From Pelargonium tetragonum (lineage: Eukaryota > Streptophyta > Magnoliopsida > Geraniales > Geraniaceae), in the NCBI GenBank assembly GCA_036897445.1, contig JAYMTL010000057.1, positions 1-64,000 on the forward strand: a stretch of DNA of 64,000 nucleotides, in the 5' to 3' direction. Positions within the stretch are counted from its first letter, which is position 1; every line of letters starts with the position of its first letter. This document shows, piece after piece, positions 1 through 11,700 of this stretch. The notes beneath the pieces were generated by a model. That model was given only the letters and a program-made list of their open reading frames with translations. It was not told where the DNA came from and did not search any database. The position numbers and the translations under genes were made by a program.

Positions 1-185
1 GTGAAATTATGTGACATATTTGCGACATTAGTGCGACATGCTGACCAAATTTGTAACATGATTGCGACAAGGTTGTGACATGTGTCAAAATTTGGGGCAA
101 ATTTGCGACAAGTTTGTGACAAATTTGAAAATAATTACCACATAATTGTTGCACAATTGTGACATAACAATGACAAAATTTGAAA
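1..185. repeat. degenerate GACA-type short repeat
   Basis: The stretch is built from imperfect copies of words such as TTTGCGACA, TTTGTGACA and GTGACAT, at irregular spacing of roughly 10-20 bases, and fades out near 185. This sort of GCGACA/TTTG repetition is common in plant intergenic and transposon-end DNA, but I see no terminal inverted repeat or target duplication that would define an element. It continues off the left edge of the window, so its full size is unknown. Confidence 0.55.
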
Positions 186-513
186 AAAAAAATTGTGCAA
201 ATTTCAGCACAAAATGGAGCTCCAAAATCTAATTTTTAATTTCTAAAATCACCTGCATTAAAATGAAAACTAAAACTCCAATCAATCAAACAAAAGCAAA
301 AGCACACATGGAAACTAAAGTTTCCATGCAATCCAATAGACATGCACAAATAAACTTGTGATCAATCCAACAAGCATGCACATGGAAACTAAGAAACAAG
401 AACAATACATGAAACTACAAGAACACTACACAACATGCACTGCCAAATTACAAAAAAAAAATATTTGGACAAGCATCTTGAGGTCTTCACCATTCCAACA
501 GGTTGTAGACCCT
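186..513. other. plant-like noncoding DNA downstream of the minus-strand exons
   Basis: An A-rich stretch with repeated CATGGAAACTAA and CAATCCAA-like words near 305-395. An open frame runs from 358 to 648 on the plus strand, but it overlaps the minus-strand exon at 514-597, starts at GTG and has no recognisable product, so I do not call it. If the minus-strand gene is real, this region would hold its 3' untranslated end; I saw no clear AATAAA on that strand. Confidence 0.4.
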
Positions 514-597
514 TCATCTATGTGTACTGTCTTTAGCTTTGATGTAATTGTGACTCCTGAAGAGAAGGTCCTCATACTGGGCATCTTTTGTACCAAC
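514..597 (-). CDS. candidate terminal exon, unrecognised product
   Basis: On the minus strand a T-rich tract ending in TTCAACAG at 598-600 gives a good splice acceptor. After it, in phase 0, the frame reads VGTKDAQYEDLLFRSHNYI, then KAKDSTHR and a TGA at 514-516. The phase fits the donor of the synaptotagmin-like exon upstream (815), so the two could be joined. The 27 residues are not the expected continuation of plant synaptotagmins (VVDLQVFA...), and I do not recognise them. It may be the last exon of a chimeric gene or a chance frame behind a good acceptor. Confidence 0.35.
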   Translation of the reverse strand, partial: VGTKDAQYEDLLFRSHNYIKAKDSTHR

Positions 598-814
598 CTG
601 TTGAATAAAATTACCCAAGTCACACATTCATTTGCTAGTGGTGTTTGAGCCAGGATAAAAGAGAAGCAAAGTCTGACTTAATACAAACAGATTTTTCACA
701 CAAATTCAGGAGAATAAAATGTAATAAAGGCCAAACTTTGGGGAACAGGAAATATATCAGTGACATAGTTAAGCTGTGTTTTCTTTTTTTTTTCAGCTTC
801 CATCAAAGGTATAC
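598..814 (-). other. candidate intron between the SYT-like exon and the terminal exon
   Basis: Bounded on the minus strand by CAG|GTATAC at 809-817 and TTCAACAG at 598-605, both good plant splice-site matches. Just inside the donor, at 784-794, lies an uninterrupted run of T on the plus strand (A on the minus). At about 217 bases it has an ordinary plant intron length. Splicing is inferred only. Confidence 0.4.
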
Positions 815-933
815 CTGGACAGTGGCTTTTAACCCAAATGCTTTAGCTGCAACAAGGATGTTCGGATTTCCAGCCCACTTCATAGCTAGTTCCATAATCA
901 ACTCCTTCTCATCAGTGAGATAAACTTTCATTC
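815..933 (-). CDS. synaptotagmin (SMP domain) exon
   Basis: The 119-base minus-strand exon is bounded by an acceptor (AATTTAGTTAG, then GAATG) and a donor (CAG|GTATACC). It starts in phase 1 and ends in phase 0. The translation MKVYLTDEKELIMELAMK runs on through WAGNPNIL and ends AFGLKATVQ. I recognise this from plant synaptotagmins (SYT1-type, NTMC2 family), where GMKVY-TDEKELIMEP--KWAGNPNI---KAFGLKATVQ lies in the SMP lipid-binding domain of these ER-plasma membrane contact-site tethers. Only about 40 of the usual 500-plus residues are here: no upstream SYT exon lies between it and the leader exon, and no C2-domain exon follows. The frame is intact. It is either a captured exon in a new small gene or a gene fragment. 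Confidence 0.8.
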
Positions 934-1272
934 CTAACTAAATTTAGCTTGCTTGTTATTATAATTTGCACTATAAATTTGCAAAGGCGTGTATTTTGTA
1001 TTTTTGTAAATCAAACACAACTCAATACACCAACAAAGAGATTCAACAAAATCTAAGAAAATTAAACACAGAAGCAGCCAAATCAAAGTGCCATTTCCAG
1101 ATAAAAAAATGAGTATTCACAAACAACAACAGATACCAAACAAAACTAAACAAAAAAAATCTAAAATCGCCAAAAACCAAACTAGAAAACAAAATAACGA
1201 GCTGAATCGTCCATCGCACACATCAAACACAGAAAAATTTATCAAAAGCACAGTGGAAACAAAGAATCGTAC
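934..1272 (-). other. candidate leader intron
   Basis: On the minus strand this 339-base stretch is T-rich with TTTTGTTTTCTAG and GATTTTAGATT-like words, the usual look of a first intron in the leader of a plant gene. It begins with GTACGATTC after GAG and ends TTTAGTTAG before the SYT-like exon. Open frames on both strands (1088-1312 plus, 1117-1323 minus) cross it but are low-complexity Lys/Asn- or Phe/Leu-rich by-products and are not called. Confidence 0.4.
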
Positions 1273-1330
1273 CTCATTCAATGAATTAACCCAACAACTC
1301 AACTGCTCGTGAGCCAAACACAAAGAAGAT
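1273..1330 (-). other. candidate 5' leader exon
   Basis: On the minus strand, about 25-35 bases downstream of the TATA-like site, a short segment ends in GAATGAG|GTACGA, a fair donor. Joined to the SYT-like exon in the phase that gives GMKVY, the last exon-1 codon is TGA. Translation would therefore have to start at the ATG inside the SYT-like exon, and this exon would be untranslated. The 5' limit is a guess from the TATA position. Confidence 0.3.
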
Positions 1331-1351
1331 GCTTCGATGGTTAAGAGAGCT

Positions 1352-1362
1352 GCTCTATATAC
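1352..1362 (-). promoter_or_regulatory. TATA-like box
   Basis: The minus strand reads GTATATAGAGC, a good plant TATA box. Transcription starting about 30 bases on (near 1325-1330) would give the short leader exon, then the T-rich intron and the SYT-like exon. This arrangement is the main support for a promoter here. No transcript evidence is available. Confidence 0.35.
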
Positions 1363-1403
1363 GGTACTTTTAACATAAACATGTAAGTATCAGTTTCATT
1401 TTG

Positions 1404-1533
1404 GTAACAAATATAGATTCTAATAAATAAGTGTTTTAAACATGTGTTCTTAGTAACTAAATAAATAGGTGTTTAAACATGTGTTCTTAGTATTTAGTAA
1501 CAAATATAGATTCTAATAAATAAGTGTTTTAAA
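1404..1533. repeat. interspersed direct repeats
   Basis: A 37-base unit beginning GTAACAAATATAGATTC and ending GTGTTTTAAA occurs identically at 1404-1440 and 1497-1533. Between the copies, a second word, AAACATGTGTTCTTAGTA, occurs at about 1438-1455 and 1475-1492. The pattern looks like a recent local duplication of about 93 bases with an inner duplication of about 38. It lies upstream of the TATA-like site of the minus-strand gene. Confidence 0.85.
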
Positions 1534-2560
1534 CCCTTTGTCTATATGAAGTGGCATATCAGGGTTAAGTGAAATTGGAGGAATTTTGAGGGTGTGAACT
1601 TGTGTTCACCATGTCCTGTTTATATTACTACCTTATTTACATAAATTAACCACTTCATATTCACTCACTGTTTTATAAAGCTAGTTTAAGCTATCCAACA
1701 CTATAATTTCCTATTAATATTTACTTTTCTAGTGTACACATGCATGAAACAAAACAATTGGCTTAGACCAGACCCCTTCTTCACTTGGTAATTAACCAAT
1801 TTTCTACTAAAAATTAAAGAGAAAATTCATAAGCTTCGGTATATACCTGACTTGTTTTCTGAATTGGAGACTTAGAATGCTTGACCAAGCTAGAGGGCTC
1901 CTCAATACTCTCTCTTGAAAGACCATCTTCTCTTTATGTGACAAACATCTTAACATGTACATGCACTAAGGACTCATATGTATCAGTATTGTTACTTGAA
2001 TGATACAACAATATCGTAACTAATTGCACAAACAAAACCAGAAAACAAACAGCAGGACCTCAAAGCACTTCTATATATCAATTGTCATGGTCTCCAGGAT
2101 AGAAATAGAAGTAATTCTCTAAACTATTAAAAGGGTTCCCAGGAAAAGGTACATATTTAATATAATAAGCTCGTAAAGGCTCAGAGGTAACACCCTTCTT
2201 ACACCTTAAAGGACATGCTGACTTGTTTAATGGTGCACTGAAATGCTTTTAGAATTAGAACCCGTTTTTCATATCAATTCCGGAAAAGAGTTTTAGAGGC
2301 TTGCCAAAGAATTGAAGTAAAGAGCCTTAATTTCCTGTGAAGTAAAAGCTTTTCGACGGTTGCTGGTCCTAAAGTATGTACTATACTATTTACAAAATCT
2401 CTATTTTAGACTCTATTCCATCCATAACAAAAACAAACTAATATAAATATAGCGAGAGATGGTATAAACTTAAACTATAGTAACACAATTCTATATATCC
2501 CTAACAGTATGAGGATGCTCTAATTAACCCTGAATACAGGTCTAGCTGCTAATAATCGAG
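1534..2560. other. noncoding DNA leading to the change of texture
   Basis: No gene is seen. Up to about 2.1 kb the sequence still looks like plant nuclear spacer, with long TG/CA-containing words. Between about 2.1 and 2.6 kb it passes into the AT-rich, TA-rich, stop-filled texture that fills the rest of the window, with frequent short GGG/CCC runs. I cannot fix the junction to a base and see no repeat or inverted end at it. Confidence 0.4.
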
Positions 2561-5500
2561 CGATGAATAATTAAGTCAAGAAAACCTTAGAGAAGTTGAG
2601 TAAGTAAGTTATGTCTGATTTAGTTTCCGTTTCCAGGTTTCAGATTTCGGTGCTGTAAGCCTTTTTTTCGGGGTCTAAAGCAAGGGTTTCCCGTTTTATG
2701 TTAAAAAGTTTTTTTGTTTGTTGTATAGAATCGGGTATTTCTTAGCTTTAACGGGATAGGGATTTTTTTATAAGTAAGGTAACTTTCCTGGGGAATCCTA
2801 TTCCTTAGGCATTAAAGGCATTAAGCTCATGAAAGGTTTAATAGGTATTTTCTGTCTATCCTGTTTTTTAGGATATCTCGATAATAGAAAAAAGGGGTAT
2901 TAAGGAAGTTTTTCTTAAAATTTCTATTGAAGGTTCCCATTTTAAAGCTCAGGAACGAGAAAATAGGTTAATCAACAGCTTAGGCACCCGCGGATAGGAG
3001 AAAGCATTATAGCTAGTAACTTAGGCATTAATTGTATTGAATCCGTATGTATTCCTTTGCATTTTGAAAGTATTTACTATAATGGGTCTTTTTAGGATTT
3101 CTTTATCCTTTTCCTTACCTGATTTTTAGGAAAGAACTGTCTTGTACTTGTATTCTTGTAAATGTTCTAATTCTTTTGGGATAGACGATAAAGGAGTTCC
3201 TGTTTAGGTGAAATGAAAGTATTCCTGGAGTTTGATTTTACTTTGAGATTAGGTACTTTCTTTACTAACTTGTACACATCTGAACTAGAAAGACTCTGCT
3301 TGGATACCGGCTCTTTACTTTAGACTTTAGTGAGAATTCCTAAGAGTTCTACAGAAGGAGTCATTCCTTTTTTATATTTGGTTGTAAAGCATCCTATTTA
3401 TTTGTATGAATAGATTGAAGAATTAGCATAGTAGTTAAGAGTTAAAGGCTCAACTAAATATAAGGAATTGTACTATTTGATTTTCCTAACCGGGTCCACT
3501 TTCGGTTTTGGATTCCTTGGTTTCTTAGCCTTGTAGGCAAAATTCATTTTTATTCTTGTTATGAGGTAAAGCAAATGCATTTCAAGTCAAGTGTACAAAC
3601 AGCTTATTAAGAGCCAAACTGCAGAACATTCTATAGCTAGTAAGCTGCTTTCGAGTTCGAGGTTTCCAATTAGAGGTTTAAGCTCAACAACTGAAAGTAA
3701 AGGACATAATAAAGATAGAAAACCTAGGAATAAAGGACTCAATAGCGAGGAATGGGCTAGGATTTACCTTGGACAAGGGAGCCGGTATCTTATCATAGCT
3801 CTTTTGGAAGCAAGTCTGTATATTATAGATTGCAAAGCAAATAATTGTTATAATTGAATATAAAAAGTAAGTTATTGATTCTAAAGAAGGGAAGTCCAAA
3901 CTTTGTATTTTTAAGCAAGTAAACTACCTTATCAGTTTCTTGAGGTACAGTTTAGTTTTAGGGAGGAGTTCATTAAGTCTTTTAGAATAGAAAGGAAACT
4001 TTTTATGGAATCTCTTATATAGATGAACTTTCAAATCTGCCAAGTTCCTGCTAAAGAATCGCTTATATAATGTATAATGAAAAAATCAAACCTACCTTTT
4101 GTCTATATATTTCTCTAAGGTGTTTGGGAGGGCACCTTAGGGATTTAGTTATAGCAAAGATAAGTGAGTACATCAAGACTTGAATTGGTGTTATGGACGT
4201 GGGTTCTAATCTGGAATTGAATTTGAGTTCCCATTCTTTGAATTTACAGATTCAAGTAGGAATTTAGAGATTCAACACGTTAAAACAATCGCAATTCAAC
4301 AGGTTTGTCCACGATTCGCATCCTATTTCCGTGTAATTCTCAGTGTATGGAATCCCTACCCTTCTTTCTTAGTAAAAACTTTCTTTATTTTCTTGTAAGA
4401 ACCTGACTCACTCTTATAAGAATGAAATGAAAGCACTCTTCCGCTGACTTGTATTTGGAATCCTTTATTTGTATTTAGTTACCGTATTTCTATCTATACT
4501 GTCCTTTTAGTTTCTTTGATCTGTATGTATAATTCCTATTCCATGTTGTGAGAAAGCTCAAAATAGATAGTAGATAGATTAAGTAAGCTGGCTCCTTGCT
4601 TATTCGATTCTATTTTTGTGAACCTATGAACCATCTGTTCTGACTCAGTATTCTATACTATTCTACTCATTCCGACTCCTTGCCTTAGAAATCCCTCAAT
4701 GAACAAATGCGACCTCATCTTTCTTCTGTATCTCTTTGCTCTGACTGGTACTTTGTTTGGTTATTTGATTAGTCGTAAGTTAGATTCGTAGTTCTCATAA
4801 GTACATACCATCCTTGTAACAGATATTCCTTGCATTTATTCTTGCCATGCCTAAGGACCTCTATCTAGCTACAGTTCCGCTTTCCTGTACCTTGTCAGTG
4901 ATGCTTGCCATAGTCCTACTTTTCCTGAACCGTGTACCTTGTCTAAGTTACCATTATATAAGGTTCGTTTCCATTCTCTTCCCCATATTATACGAGTAAC
5001 ACTTATAAAGGTTAGAAGAGGTCCCTTATTTGTCAAAGGATGACCGCCCTCCGAGAAGGGGAGAATCACGCAAGAGCTGGCATACAAAAGACTAATAGAA
5101 ATATGGTAGTAAGATAAAAATAGGCAAGATGTCCTTCATGTGCATGTATTGCAGGGTTTACTATTACTTATACACATCCAACTTAATGAATTTCCTAACC
5201 AGGGTAAAGAGCATGCCCCCGAGTCTAAAACCAGGAACAATTATAGGCTTTAACAGATTCTAGCTCTAGGATAGAAGGTAAAGAAAGGGTTAAGACAATG
5301 TTCTGGGATAGCTAGCAAAGGAAGTCTTGCTCTGTCTTTGTATTCTAAAGCAAGTAAACTTCCTTATCAGTTGAGGGACTGGAGTTTCAAGATAAAGGTG
5401 TTAAAGTCTCTTGGCAGGTAGTCTTTGTTTTGCAAGGTCTCCAAAGAGGGGATTCCTAGATTCTTTGTAAGGTATGCTTCTTCAGTGTAAGCAAGTTAAG

Positions 5501-8488
5501 AAGTTCCTGGATATTAAGTAGAAGAACTCAATATTAATAAAGACCTGTTCTAATAACCCGGTGCTGAATTGAATAACATAGTTGGGAGCTAAACTAAGAT
5601 TAACTTATTTCTAATAGTTAATTGGAATTTGATACTTATAATAGATACAGAATCTAATATCTAATCTTATCTTAATCATAACAGGGAATACATAAAGATA
5701 AGTCTCGTTTAACACCTATGGTATATATCATATAAGATAAGAAGTCTAGCTCTTGGAAGGCTTTAGGGATCTTCTTTCAGGCGTCCTTTTCAGCTTTTAC
5801 GGGTAAACAGGTGTATAGTAGTAATAATATGTATTCCTAATCAGGGTTTCTTTTTTTCTGTAATGGACCATAAGGCTTAGACTCAACATCTTGTTTCCGA
5901 GTAAAGGAAAGTCGAAGACTTTTACACCTTCATAAACTCCAGTTCTAGTAGAACTCAAAAAGGAATCTCAAGAACACAAGAAAAAGCTACAAGAAAAGAA
6001 TCAGTTCTCCTAAATTACAATTACCTGCTAAACAGATATAAGAAAGCTCTCTACAAGATAAACCATCAAGATAAACTTGCTTACTAATAGGAAGAGAGAA
6101 GCCTTCTTTATAACACAAAATCTTGAACACCTTTACCAAAGATCCGAAGACATACCTCCTCATATTAGTTCTTATTATTCTTGGCTGGAGATATAAAATA
6201 AACAGGCTCTTAATCTATCTAAAAAATGTTTGGACGCTTGTTTAGTTTTAGATAACTACAACAAAATTCTTCCCCCAGTGTGTAGGAATACTTTATCTTT
6301 TTAGACTTTATTTATTAAAAAAATGGCTTTGGAAAAAAAGGAGCTATATCACACACATAGTTATTGGTCATACTTCATTTTAGCTAGTTCTAGGAGTCCT
6401 TTAAGAAATTTCTTTAAAGTAAAGACCCTAAAGTAGCTCAAAAAAAACACTGTCGCATCAAGAATCTAGTACTTCTTTACCAAGCAAATGTAATACTTAA
6501 ACTTACCTATCCCTGAAATCTAAAAGAAATTCTTAATAGGGCAGTAACATAACGAGAAAAGGCCACAGGTATCTTCAACAAGGATTTTTTTACTCTACCA
6601 GGCATTTTTAGATGCATGAAATTGAGCTATCTTACACGCTTCTTCTTATCATTCATTTTGAAAACTTTTTTCTATCAGAAATTAAAGTTTCATAGCTAGG
6701 AGTCCTTGTGATATTTTTAAAGAAAAGGATAATCTAACTTAATGTTTTGTAAGGGACCCCTGGCTTTCCTTGTAAGGTATTAAGAAACAGCGCTCTGTAA
6801 AGGATTCTTTCTATGATAACTTACGGGACACTCCTTACTTAATAGGATTGCTTTAGAAGCTTTGAAGTGCTCCGGTTGAAAAGCACTTTTTTATAACTTG
6901 AAGTTTTAAATTACAATTTGTGTTTCATTGCTCCTGAGTTTTAGTATTATATTGATACTAGCTTTTTGTACTTTGCAGAGACCAAAACACCTTATAATTA
7001 TCAAAAACTGGCGTTTCTCTTGCGCTGCTGAGTTTCCGCTTTAGTTGTTACAAGGGGGTTGTCGCCTACATTTATTTTAAATTTTAAACTCGGTTCGCTG
7101 TGTTACGTACCATTAAAATAGAATCTCCTGGACCTTACAAATTCACTAAGAAAGGTGGGCTTCCCGGTAATAAAGATTGCAGAGAAAGAGAGGTAGTACC
7201 CCGACATTAAGACAAAGCACAAAAGTGAAACTGCGCAGGGAGGTTTACTATTTTACAACCAATTGGTAGCCAAGGGTCATAAGGCTGCCTAAATTTAGCC
7301 GTCGATTAAGATAAAGAAGAGCATCCTATAGGAGAAGTTAGTATCTAAAGCTTTTGGCAAAAAAAACAGGGGTTTCTGACGAGTCGTGAGGGTGTAATAA
7401 TTAAAGTAGGGCCTTATACCTTGCCTCTTTAGATAGACTCTCTTTGATATTTGTTCATTCTTATCCCTGAGTCTGTAAAAAGTATTCAATTAAGTGATAG
7501 CTTACCTCATGTCCTAAATTTGAAATCCGGGTTCCCTTGGTAACAGAGGACTGCTTGTTCCATAGATAGTAAAATGACTCTTTATTCTTGTGTTTTAGTT
7601 TGATTTTTCTAATCCCTATAAATAAAGGTTCTCCTAAACTTTGAACTTATACTTAGAGTTTGTGTCAGAACTTGAGTTACACTTTGACAAGGGTATCCCT
7701 TATACAAATAAAAAGTTGACAACTACCCCAAAACTTCTTCTAAATTTATGGACTAAGGCCCGGTTAAAAGGAGGCCCTAGGAATTCAGGTTTTAATTTAG
7801 TGTATAAACCGAGAAGACTTAGACCCATAAAGAAAGAATATCCGTACTAAAAAACTTTTTTGACAATCCTTGAGCACTCAATCAGTAAAAAATGCATACT
7901 CAGCTACTAAAGTCTCTCTGTTGATTGACGCAGTAATTAAGTAAAAGACTTTTAGTTAGAGTTAAAGATTCTTCTTTTATAGAGTTTTACACGATATCAA
8001 GACTAATTAGAAGATGAAGATCAGGATGTATAAAATTCGGGGGTATCCACTAAATAATAACAAAGACAACCCTTTTCTGTAATGAAAATTTAAGATTAAT
8101 CTCGAGAATTTTAAGGTTATTAAACCCGGACCCAAGCAATTTTCACTAGTAAAGACTTACACAAGACCAAAGGCTTCTCGAATAACTAAAAAAAATCCAC
8201 AAATAGAAAGCCTGGAGGAATGACGCGCGGAGTGTCTATTTGAAATCCCAAGAAATTTCTTGCTATAGGAAGACCTTAAAAAGGAAGACGCTGCCCAAAA
8301 TTGTAATGGAGAGTCTTTTGGAGCAAACTCCACTTTTAGCGGTTACAGTAAAGCACTTTAAAGGTCCCAACCCTTCCTTGTAATCCCGGATCTAGTCACA
8401 TTTTTTAGTAAGTAGCGCTCCTTTAATATAGTAATATAACCTATATAATTAAAGTATCTATATCGAAAGTATATCATAAGTAAGTTTT
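2561..8488. other. gene-free AT-rich organelle-like DNA
   Basis: No open frame has a recognisable product; short frames such as 3591-3857, 4869-5087 (minus) and 7641-7850 resemble nothing I know. The texture is short purine and pyrimidine patches with many TATAAG, CTATAG, TAAAG and GGG/CCC runs. This is like plant mitochondrial spacer but more AT-rich. No rRNA, intron domain V or transposon end was found. Confidence 0.5.
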
Positions 8489-8519
8489 GTAGAAGTTGGT
8501 TCAAGTCCGTATCACTCTA
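8489..8519 (+). pseudogene. tRNA-Val(UAC)-like 3' remnant
   Basis: From 8491 the bases AGAAG, GTTGGTTCAAGTCCGTA and then CACTCTA follow the 3' half of plastid-type tRNA-Val(UAC) (AGAAGGTC, TACGGTTCGAGTCCGTAT, AGCCCTA), with a few changes and a small gap. The anticodon arm and the 5' half are not recognisable. The T-stem is only partly paired. The tRNA assignment is from memory of the family sequence; other organelle tRNAs with a similar T-arm are possible. Confidence 0.35.
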
Positions 8520-9347
8520 GTATTTAATTAACAAGTATGTCTTAGATCCTAACTTTATTTTCCCGACAGTGTCTTACCTTGAGACACCTTTCTATTCCTT
8601 ATTTGAGGTAAGAACTCGGGGAGCCTTTGGCTTTTATAAGCAAAAAGAACCTATAATTAACGGGAGCAAAAAATCTAACTAAACCAGTAAAACACAATAG
8701 TGCGAGTGCGGGCCCTTTTTATACGCTGTGATTTCTATGAAACCCAATTCATTAAAAAGGGTATCCCTATAACCCTATAAGATAGAGAAAGGGTTTAAAC
8801 TTCTTTAGAAACAAATAAAACAAGAGCTGTGTTAAATCCTAGAATTTCTTTCTTTTTACTTAATTATACTACTTCCCGCGGGAGCCCCGAGACCGGCTTT
8901 ACTGTTTGTAATTGTAAACCAAGATAGAACAGAAGGGTAACGGTATTATCCACCACCACACGCTATTCAAGTGGGGCTCGTAGTAAATCCATATTATAGG
9001 ATATTTCATCCCTATGAAAAAAATTTTATATAATAAATAGGAACTGCCGCTAAAAAGAAGCAGGGACTAAATCTTTTTGTAAGGGTTAATTCGATAGTCT
9101 TAGATTCTTTTTAGGCGATTTCTCTATAAGTACTAAACTTTGAGTAAAGTAAACTAATGTTTTATACTGCCTATTTTAGAATTTCTTTATTTTGAATAAC
9201 TAAAAGGCCCTAACTACAACAATAGCATAGACACTCTTAAGTGCCCAAAGAGAGCGCAAGACGCTCGTTAGAAATAGGCGGGGGTGCCCTCTTCAGAATA
9301 TCCTATAAGATAAGAATGTTTTTAATATGGAGTACACCTAGGAGTCT
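8520..9347. other. gene-free spacer
   Basis: AT-rich sequence with no gene or long frame seen. A CCCGCGGGAGCC patch near 8876 is locally GC-rich but belongs to nothing I recognise. Confidence 0.5.
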
Positions 9348-9404
9348 TCCTCAATAGCTCGGCTGTTATCCAGGCAGTCGTAGGTTCAAATCGTACTTGA
9401 GCCA
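9348..9404 (+). pseudogene. degraded plastid-type tRNA-Asn(GUU)
   Basis: TCCTCAATAGCTC at the start matches the 5' end of plastid tRNA-Asn (TCCTCAGTAGCTC). CGGCTGTTA then carries the GUU anticodon loop, and GTCGTAGGTTCAAATC with TACTTGAG follows the family's GTCGTAGGTTCGAATCCTACTTGGG. About 13 bases of the D-loop and D-stem between GCTC and CGGC are missing, and the anticodon 3' stem is altered. It cannot fold as a normal tRNA. Plastid-derived tRNA-Asn is a regular guest in angiosperm mitochondrial genomes, which supports that origin for the region. Confidence 0.75.
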
Positions 9405-9972
9405 GATATTCTATCTATTAGTGCACTTAATTTTGTTGTCTTCTATCTGGGAATAGAGAAGGGCGCTTTCTATAGGGATCTTTTACTTTTTTTATTTTTC
9501 CTTAATTTATAGAGAGGAGGCTCTGCCTTTTAGAGAAAGTATCTGAAACTGCTCTAAGCTTTCCCGTTTTCATAGGGGCATTCTCTTATCATTTATGTAC
9601 TAGCTTTTTGGAAAGTATAGTTTAAGAGAACTTTATGCTTTCTGATAAGGGAAAAAGTTTTGGTGGTACTAAATTTAGTCAAGGTCAGTGTACACAGTTT
9701 AAAATATTTTTGAGCTATGCCCTAAATAGAAAATAGAAAATTGCTAGAAGGATGGGCAGCCCCTGCAAACTCAGAGGGGCAAAAGGGGCGGGTTTAAAAA
9801 ACTAATTCTATTTCTTGAGATAATTTGTTAATTTTTTATTACTAGGAAGTGTTTAAAGTAAGTGCATTTGAAAAGAAAGAGAGCCCCTTAAATATTTGTT
9901 TTTTCAAGACAAAATAAAGAATATCCTAGTCCCTTGTTTAGAGAATACTTATCTTAAAAATTCTATTTGTTT
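9405..9972. other. gene-free spacer
   Basis: No gene seen. A GGGGC-rich patch (GAGGGGCAAAAGGGGCGGG, 9772-9790) is the only striking local feature. Confidence 0.45.
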
Positions 9973-10020
9973 GGGTAATTCAATTCTAAAATGCAGTCTC
10001 ATCACTAAACTACTTAGGCC
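9973..10020 (-). pseudogene. possible tRNA 5'-half remnant
   Basis: On the minus strand GGCCTAAGTAGTTTAGTGATG and then AGACTGCATTTTAG looks like an acceptor and D-arm; the D-stem GTTT/AGAC pairs fully. A GCA triplet follows where an anticodon could lie, which would suggest Cys, but no anticodon stem closes and the T-arm is doubtful. I list it only as a weak candidate. Confidence 0.2.
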
Positions 10021-11700
10021 GAGGGATACCCTCTAAAATACACGGGGGTTTCATACCAAAATTAGAAATTATATAGGAGCAACCCTGCATTTGTACAGGC
10101 ACGTATCCGCTATAAGGGTTTTGAAGGTCATAAAAGTCTCATTAAAATTGAGCTATAAAGACTCAAAAAATCTAGAACAATAATGGATAACCCATCTGAC
10201 TGCCACTTGAAGCTGCCGAGGTGAGACATTACTGAATTCCAAAATCCCGAAAGGAAATCGCGCTAGCCAAAGGACTCTCATGAATTACTGCTCGAGCTAG
10301 TCTGAGTCATTTTATGAAAATTCTATTTGAGGATCAATCGAAAACAGTTTGTTAAGACCTACTCTATGTAGAGTCATACCTATTCCACTTCTACGAGGTA
10401 ATAAAATATCTTTTCCTTTCTTTCCTTTTTACAATAAGAGTAGTGTACTAACGCTCCTTCTCCTAGAGTCCCTTACCCCTATATAGCGAGAAGGGTATAT
10501 CCTATAAGAGTTTAGCTGCAGTCAGTAAGAATAAACAAGATGAAAGAAAGAAATTGAACTCCTTTTTGTATTTGTAGTAGAGGCCAGGCCCAATATCACA
10601 TTTACTTTGCAGGTCCTATCTGACATGGCAGCGCTATCCTATAGCTTTACTAACTAAAATACATTATATGAAAATTATACAACTAAATACGATTCCTTTA
10701 CTTTTTGTACTTTGCACCCCATTTTAGACACTTCCTTTTATAATGTTATAATGAGAGTAACCGGGTGTATCTATATACCAAATAAGATTAGAACTCTATA
10801 TTACACAAGCTAAAATGAATTAACACTAACTAAGACCACTCGCAAGGAGAGGCCCTTTTTAAGAAACCCTATTCACTTCTTTTTCTAAGAAAGAGTCGTA
10901 TAAAGCTAAAAACTCAGTTACCTATACTCATAAGTTTGATATCTTGTACCGAACTTTATAAAGAGGAGAGCCTAATACCTCTAAGAGTTAATAAACTTCT
11001 ACAGCAAATAGACTTTTATTATTGGACTCCTAACTAGGACAAAGCACAAAAATCCGAATCCGAGAATTAGAGCCCCTAATTATTTTCAAATATCAAACCT
11101 TTCTTATTTAATAAGATAGGGTAAATAACTTATTACATTACACAACAAGGAACCCAGTATTGTCGGTATAAAGAAATTGCATACCAAGAAGGTGTTGCCT
11201 TCAATAGTAAATACCCCTAAAAACTCACTAAACTTTTTTTGATATCTGGTTTTCGTGTGAATATTTCTTAAAGCAATAATTAAGGATAGTAGTATATCCT
11301 AAGTCGAAGTTTTTAAAGGAACACTCAAACTATGGGCTGTGCTTTAAAAGTAGTACCTCTTACTCGTAGGAAACCACGTTGATTAAAAAAGGGTAAGGAC
11401 ATATATGTACTTTTTTATTTAAGCTTCTACAAAGGTTCCAAACCCTTGCAAGGGATTTAGTTCTGCCAACTTATAATCGAGGGGGTAAAAAGTCTTTCCT
11501 TTTTCCTACGAGAATAAAGAGTATTCCCTTTCCTTTGAGGAAAATGCCTTGAATTAGGTAAAAGCACTTAAAAATGAGTAAGCCCCGAACCCTCAAAAAG
11601 AAGCGAAATCTCTCCATTTCGATTAAATCCGTTGGTTGTTACTCAGAGGAAGAATAAGGCTAATCCCCTTATGAAAGAACTTAAAAAACCTCTTATAGTA

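Noticed and set aside
1117-1323. Phe/Leu-rich minus-strand frame across the leader region
   Set aside because: It lies in a T-rich intron-like tract and has no ATG start; better explained as leader exon plus intron.
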